NCBI RefSeq assembly: GCF_020215705.1
Contig: NZ_JAIWNB010000038.1
Span: 1 to 64,000 of the forward strand
Direction: 5' to 3'
Length of the DNA: 64,000 bases
Origin: Nonomuraea aurantiaca
GTDB lineage: Bacteria > Actinomycetota > Actinomycetes > Streptosporangiales > Streptosporangiaceae
Positions within the stretch are counted from its first letter, which is position 1, and every line of letters begins with the position of its first letter. Made by a program: the position numbers and the translations under genes. This document shows, one piece after another, positions 59,574-64,000 of the stretch. The notes beneath the pieces were generated by a model that had not been told where the DNA came from, did not search any database, and was given only the letters and a program-made list of their open reading frames with translations.

Positions 59574-61225
59574 GATTTGTCCCGGTTTCTTTTAGGGAAC
59601 AGCCCGTCAGGGGTGCCCTTGCCGTCCCAGTTGAGGAGGTTGACGCGGCCGCGCAGCTCGCCGGCGTCCTCCAGGTCGTCGCCGGCCTGCCGCTCGCGCA
59701 GCGCGTGGAAGTTCTCCACCGCCATCGGGGCGGGCATGCCGGAGGCCTCGCCGAACGGGCCGTTCATGCCGGGGCCGCCGTCGTAGTCGAGGCTGCACCC
59801 GGTGGCGGTCTCCTCCAGTTGCGCGCCCTGCTCGGCGTGGGCTTTGGGGATGACGTACCGCTCGTCGTAGGGGGCGAGGGCGAGCAGCCGGTGCATGCCT
59901 TCGACCTGCCCGCCGCTCATTCCCACGGCGGCGGCGATCGATTCGTCGGGGTCCTGGCCGAGGTTGAGTCGGCGCATGTAGGAGCGCATGGCGGCCAGGC
60001 GGCGCAGCGCGGCCCGCACCGGCTCGGGGTCGCCGGCGGTGAACAGTTCGGCCAGGTAGCCGATCGGGATGCGCAGGGCGTCGATCGCGCCGAACAGGTT
60101 GCCGGCGTCCTCGCCGTCGTGGCCGGTGTTCGCCAGCACGTCGACCACGGGCGACAGTGGCGGGATGTACCAGACCATCGGCATCGTGCGGTACTCCGGG
60201 TGCAGCGGGAGCGCCACGCCGTACTCGAAGATCAGCTTGTGGATCGGGGAGTTGCGTGCCGCCTCCAGCCAGTCCTCGGGGATGCCCGCCGTGCGGGCGG
60301 CGGCGATCACCTCGGGGTCGTGCGGGTCCAGTAGGACGCTCTTCTGCGCCTCGTACAGGTCCTTCTCGTCCGGGACGGAGGCGGCCTCGGCGACGCGGTC
60401 GGCGTCGTAGAGGAGCAGACCGAGGTAGCGCAGGCGGCCGACGCACGTCTCCGAGCAGACTGTGGGGATGCCGACCTCGACCCGGGGGTAGCAGAAGGTG
60501 CATTTCTCGGCCTTGCCGGTGCGGTGGTTGAAGTACACCTTCTTGTACGGGCAGCCGGTCACGCACATCCGCCAGCCCCGGCAGCGGTCCTGGTCGACCA
60601 GGACGATGCCGTCCTCGGAGCGCTTGTACATTGCGCCGGATGGGCAGGAGGCCACGCAGGAGGGGTTGAGGCAGTGCTCGCAGATGCGCGGCAGGTAGAA
60701 CATGAACGCCTGCTCGAACTCCAGCTTCACCTGGTCCGACAGCTTGCGTAGCACCGGGTCGGCGGAGGTGAGCTCCGGGCCGCCGGCGAGGTTGTCGTCC
60801 CAGTTCGCGCTCCAGGTGATCTTCGTGTTCTTGCCTGTGATCAGCGACTTGGGCCGGGCGACGGGCGTGTCTTCGGAGGCGGGAGCCGAGAAGAGCCGGT
60901 CGTAGTCGTAGGTCCAGGGCTCGTAGTAGTCCTGGATGGACGGCATGAGCGGGTTCGCGAAGATGGTGAACAGCTTCTTGAGCCGCCCGCCCGCCTTCAG
61001 CCGGAGCCGGCCGCGCCGGTTGAGCTCCCAGCCGCCCTTCCATTTGTCCTGATCCTGGTAGGTGCGCGGGTAGCCCTGGCCTGGGCGGGTCTCGACGTTG
61101 TTGAACCAGACGTACTCGACCCCGGCCCGGTTGGTCCACGCCTGCTTGCAGGTGACCGAACAGGTGTGGCAGCCGATGCACTTGTCCAAGTTCATTACCA
61201 TGGCCAGCTGGGCCATCAGTCTCAT
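59570..61225 (-). CDS. narH: Respiratory nitrate reductase beta subunit (Fe-S)
   Basis: 551 residues. Four Cys groups are present: CIGCHTCSVTCKQAW near the N-terminus, CEHCLNPSCVASCPSG, CRGWRMCVTGCPYKK (Trp in the second position, typical of the 3Fe-4S cluster site) and CTFCYPRVEVGIPTVCSETCVGR. It relays electrons from NarI heme to NarG. The start at 61225 (MRLMAQ) could also be ATG 61216. It lies 37 bp after narG and overlaps narJ. Confidence 0.95.
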   Translation of the reverse strand: MRLMAQLAMVMNLDKCIGCHTCSVTCKQAWTNRAGVEYVWFNNVETRPGQGYPRTYQDQDKWKGGWELNRRGRLRLKAGGRLKKLFTIFANPLMPSIQDYYEPWTYDYDRLFSAPASEDTPVARPKSLITGKNTKITWSANWDDNLAGGPELTSADPVLRKLSDQVKLEFEQAFMFYLPRICEHCLNPSCVASCPSGAMYKRSEDGIVLVDQDRCRGWRMCVTGCPYKKVYFNHRTGKAEKCTFCYPRVEVGIPTVCSETCVGRLRYLGLLLYDADRVAEAASVPDEKDLYEAQKSVLLDPHDPEVIAAARTAGIPEDWLEAARNSPIHKLIFEYGVALPLHPEYRTMPMVWYIPPLSPVVDVLANTGHDGEDAGNLFGAIDALRIPIGYLAELFTAGDPEPVRAALRRLAAMRSYMRRLNLGQDPDESIAAAVGMSGGQVEGMHRLLALAPYDERYVIPKAHAEQGAQLEETATGCSLDYDGGPGMNGPFGEASGMPAPMAVENFHALRERQAGDDLEDAGELRGRVNLLNWDGKGTPDGLFPKRNRDKS

Positions 61226-61262
61226 GGCTCACTCCGTTCGCGGCTCGCTACGCTCGCGGGCA

Positions 61263-64000
61263 TCAGTAGTCGACCTCCTGAGAGCGGCGGCGGATCACGG
61301 TGACCTCGTCGCGCTGGTTGCCGGTGGGCCCGAGGTAGTTGAAGGCGAAGCTCAGCTGGGCGTACCCGCCGATCAGGTGGGTGGGCTTGACCAGGAGCCG
61401 GGTGAGCGAGTTGTGGATGCCGCCGCGGCGCCCGGAGGTCTCGCTCTTGGGGACGTCCACCACGCGCTCCTGGGCGTGGTACATGTACACGGTGCCCTCG
61501 GGCATCCGGTGGGAGACGACCGCGCGGGCCACGACGACGCCGTTGCGGTTGACCGCCTCTACCCAGTCGTTGTCGGCGATCTTCGCCTTGGCCGCGTCGG
61601 CGGGGCTCATCCAGATGGTCGGGCCGCCTCGGGAGAGCGTGAGCATGAGCAGGTTGTCCTGGTATTCGGAGTGGATGGACCACTTGGAGTGCGGGGTGAG
61701 ATAGCGCACGGTGATGCCGTCCACCCCCGATCGGCCGACGCCGGGCTCGCCGAACATCGCGGTCATGTTCAGCGGCGGCCGGTAGATCGGCAGCGCCTCG
61801 CCGGCCTCGTGGATCCAGTCGTGGTCGAGATAGAAGTGCTGGCGGCCGGTGAGCGTATGCCAGGGTTTGCGGTGCTCGACGTTGATGGTGAACGGCGAGT
61901 AGCGCCGCCCGCCGCTCTCGCTGCCCGACCATTCCGGCGAGGTGATCACGGGTACGGGCCGGGCTTGGGTGTCGGCGAAGGTGATCTGCTTGTGCTCGTC
62001 GGCCAGCCCGTCGAACGACGTCCCGGTACGGCGGCCCAGCGTGGCGAACCCCTGAGCGGCCAGGTGCCCGTTGGTGGTGCCCGACAGGGCCAGGATGGCC
62101 TCGCACATGTCGCAGTCGCGGGCCAGAGAGGGGCGGCCCTCGGCGACGCCGCCGCGGACGGTGCCGTTCATCCTGCCCAGCCGGTCGATCTCGCCGGAGA
62201 CGTCGAACGTCAGCCCCTTGGTCGTGGCGCCGAGCCGTTCCAGCAGCGGACCGAGGGCGGCCATCTTCTCCGCCACCGCTCCGTAGTCGCGCTCCACCGT
62301 GACCAGCTTGGGGAAGTCGCGTCCCGGAGCAGGCGGCCGGCCCGTCGCGCGCCAGTCGTGCACCCGTCCGTGCGGGGTGGCCAATTCGTCGGGCGTGTCG
62401 TGCAGCAGCGGCACGGCCACCACGTCCGTGCGCGTGCCCAGGTGGGTCTTCGCGAGGTCGCTGAAGGCTTTGGCGATGGCGTGGAAGGCGGCGAAGTCGG
62501 TGCGGGTCTGCCAGGGCGGGTCGATCGCCGGGGTGAAGGCGTGCACGAACGGGTGCATGTCGGTCGAGGACAGGTCGTGCTTCTCGTACCAGGTGGCGGC
62601 GGGCAGCACGATGTCGGAGAACAGCGTGGTGGAGGTCATCCGGAAGTCCAGTGACAGCAGCAGGTCGAGTTTGCCGCGCGGCGCCTCCTGCGGCCAGGCC
62701 AGGCTCTGCGGCCGCTGTCCGGGCGCGGCCTCCTCGGCCCGTACGGCCGAGTCGGTGCCCAGCAGGTGGCGCAGGAAATACTCGTTGCCCTTGGCCGAGG
62801 AGCCGAGCAGGTTGGCCCGCCACACGGTCAGCACGCGCGGCCAGTTCGCGGGCGCGTCGGGGTCCTCGCAGGCGAACCCGAGCCGCCCCTGGGCGACCTG
62901 CTCGGCCACGTACGGCCCCGCCTCCGCGCCCGCCGCGGCGGCCTCGTCGGCCAGGTCGAGCGGATTGCGGTCGAAGGTCGGGTACGACGGCATCCAGCCC
63001 ATCCGCGCCGACTGCGACAGCAGGTCAGCGGTGGCCTTGCCGGTGAACGCGCCGTCGCTGAGCGGCGAGGAGACGACGTCGGCCGAGTAGGTGTCGTAGC
63101 GCCACTGGTCGGTGTGCAGGTACCAGTAGGCGGTGCCGATCATCTGCCGGGGCGGGCGCGACCAGTCCAGGCCGAAGGCGAGCTGCGCCCAGCCGGTGAT
63201 CGGCCGGCACTTCTCCTGGCCGACGTAGTGCGCCCAGCCTCCGCCGTTGACGCCCTGGCAGCCGGTCAGCGTGGTCAGCGCCAGGAACGAGCGGTAGATG
63301 GTGTCGGAGTGGAACCAGTGGTTCGTCCCCGCCCCCATGATGATCATGGATCGGCCGCTCGACTCCTCGGCGTTGCGGGCGAACTCCCGGGCGATGCGGG
63401 CCGCCGCCGCGGCCGGCACCGAGGTGAGCGCCTCCTGCCAGGCGGGGGTGTACGGCTCGGCCGCGTCGTCGTACCCGGACGGCCAGCGCCCCGGCAGCCC
63501 GTCGCGGGCCACGCCGTACTGGGCGAGCATCAGGTCGTACACCGTGGTGACCAGGTGGCCGCCGACCCGCCGCACCGGCACGCCACGCTCCAGCACTCCT
63601 TCGCCGTGACCGTCGAAGCGCGGCAGCGCAACCGCCGCTGCCTCCTGCCCGAGGCAGGTCAGCAGCGGGTCCACCTCGCCGAGGTCGAGATTCCAGCGGC
63701 CCTGCCCGTGGTCGGAGTAGCGGAAGGCGAGTGAGCCGTTCGGCACGACCGGCTCGCCGGTCCGCGCGTCCAGCAGGACCGTCGCGAACGCCGCCTCCTG
63801 ACCTTCCTCTCCCAGGTCGGCCGCGGTGAGGAACTTGTCCGGCACATACGACCCGTCCCGCTCACGCAGCCGCACCAGGAACGGCAGGTCGGTGAACCGC
63901 TTGACGTAATCGGCGAAATACGCCGTTGGCCGGTCGACGAAGAACTCCTTGAGAATCACCTGCCCCATCGCCATGGCCAACGCCCCGTCCGTGCCCGGGT
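61263..64000 (-). CDS. narG: Respiratory nitrate reductase alpha subunit (partial, runs off the right edge)
   Basis: About 912 C-terminal residues are present, beginning mid-protein at GTDGALAMAMGQVILKEFF. The N-terminal roughly 310-330 residues, with the FS0 cluster and the Asp Mo ligand, lie beyond 64000. Recognisable NarG segments include SGRSMIIMGAGTNHWFHSDTIYRSFLALTTLTGCQGVNGGGWAHYVGQEK (in part) and LPAATWYEKHDLSSTDMHPF. It reduces nitrate to nitrite in the cytoplasm. The promoter is outside the window, so its regulation cannot be checked here. Confidence 0.95.
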   Translation of the reverse strand, partial: PGTDGALAMAMGQVILKEFFVDRPTAYFADYVKRFTDLPFLVRLRERDGSYVPDKFLTAADLGEEGQEAAFATVLLDARTGEPVVPNGSLAFRYSDHGQGRWNLDLGEVDPLLTCLGQEAAAVALPRFDGHGEGVLERGVPVRRVGGHLVTTVYDLMLAQYGVARDGLPGRWPSGYDDAAEPYTPAWQEALTSVPAAAAARIAREFARNAEESSGRSMIIMGAGTNHWFHSDTIYRSFLALTTLTGCQGVNGGGWAHYVGQEKCRPITGWAQLAFGLDWSRPPRQMIGTAYWYLHTDQWRYDTYSADVVSSPLSDGAFTGKATADLLSQSARMGWMPSYPTFDRNPLDLADEAAAAGAEAGPYVAEQVAQGRLGFACEDPDAPANWPRVLTVWRANLLGSSAKGNEYFLRHLLGTDSAVRAEEAAPGQRPQSLAWPQEAPRGKLDLLLSLDFRMTSTTLFSDIVLPAATWYEKHDLSSTDMHPFVHAFTPAIDPPWQTRTDFAAFHAIAKAFSDLAKTHLGTRTDVVAVPLLHDTPDELATPHGRVHDWRATGRPPAPGRDFPKLVTVERDYGAVAEKMAALGPLLERLGATTKGLTFDVSGEIDRLGRMNGTVRGGVAEGRPSLARDCDMCEAILALSGTTNGHLAAQGFATLGRRTGTSFDGLADEHKQITFADTQARPVPVITSPEWSGSESGGRRYSPFTINVEHRKPWHTLTGRQHFYLDHDWIHEAGEALPIYRPPLNMTAMFGEPGVGRSGVDGITVRYLTPHSKWSIHSEYQDNLLMLTLSRGGPTIWMSPADAAKAKIADNDWVEAVNRNGVVVARAVVSHRMPEGTVYMYHAQERVVDVPKSETSGRRGGIHNSLTRLLVKPTHLIGGYAQLSFAFNYLGPTGNQRDEVTVIRRRSQEVDY

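Noticed and set aside
59607-61232. A 541-residue minus-strand frame overlapping narH
   Set aside because: It is an Arg/Pro-rich shadow in the second frame of narH; narH itself carries all Fe-S motifs.
61098-62654. A 518-residue plus-strand frame opposite narG
   Set aside because: It is antisense to narG with Val/Gly/Ala-biased composition and no recognisable domain.

Overview
The window comes from a high-GC actinomycete chromosome, probably a filamentous Streptosporangiales-like organism. The base composition, the frequent GTG starts and ATGA/GTGA overlaps, and families such as LAL regulators, WYL regulators, DUF1918, DUF1876 and AMIN-like proteins all point that way. The genus is inference; no rRNA or marker gene is present.

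Layout. 0-17 kb is an ordinary accessory region. It opens with the tail of an ISL3-type transposase and the 3' stump of a cytochrome P450. Then come a small HTH/Clp-N gene pair behind a large palindrome, two ABC exporters, an SDR, a soluble NMT1-like binding protein, a WYL regulator divergent from an epoxide hydrolase, an alpha/beta hydrolase beside a LAL regulator, and an ArsR-MFS pair. 15.5-21.2 kb looks foreign: a coiled-coil zinc-ribbon protein, a nucleotidyltransferase, an array of repeated TTCTC-N8-TGGC sites that resembles a Tn7/Tn5053-type transposon end, two tandem TniQ genes, and an internally deleted tyrosine recombinase.

21-29 kb and 44-64 kb read as two halves of one hypoxia/dormancy island. 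They hold universal stress proteins (USPs), CBS-BON proteins, FMN split-barrel proteins, DUF1918, DUF1876, a cation P-type ATPase, a NAD-linked formate dehydrogenase, a wax ester synthase/DGAT (WS/DGAT) protein, a DoxX protein and narGHJI (narG runs off the right edge). These are the same families that make up the mycobacterial DosR/DevR regulon and its Streptomyces OsdR counterpart. About fifteen copies of a 14-bp GGGAC-NNNN-GNCCC palindrome lie upstream of them. The island also carries many broken genes: a USP-rhodanese remnant, an ISAzo13 fragment, an oxidoreductase fragment, an IS5 fragment, an ABC fragment and a WS/DGAT fragment.

30-44 kb is a different block: two GbsR/MarR-type regulators, a frameshifted CocE/NonD hydrolase, two FAD monooxygenases, a DUF998 membrane protein, a CPA1 Na+/H+ antiporter, a NhaD/ArsB-type transporter coupled to a small CBS protein, an antibiotic-type ABC exporter, and a second CBS protein beside exchanger remnants. 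Five of its transcription units share a nearly identical 19-nt leader motif (GCCGGGAAGTCTGGTCGGC) 30-42 nt before the start codon, always in the sense direction. I do not recognise this element.

The strongest leads are the 19-nt leader motif, the repeat array with tandem TniQ genes, the DosR-like box set, and a pair of paralogous CxxC mini-proteins with a shared upstream palindrome.
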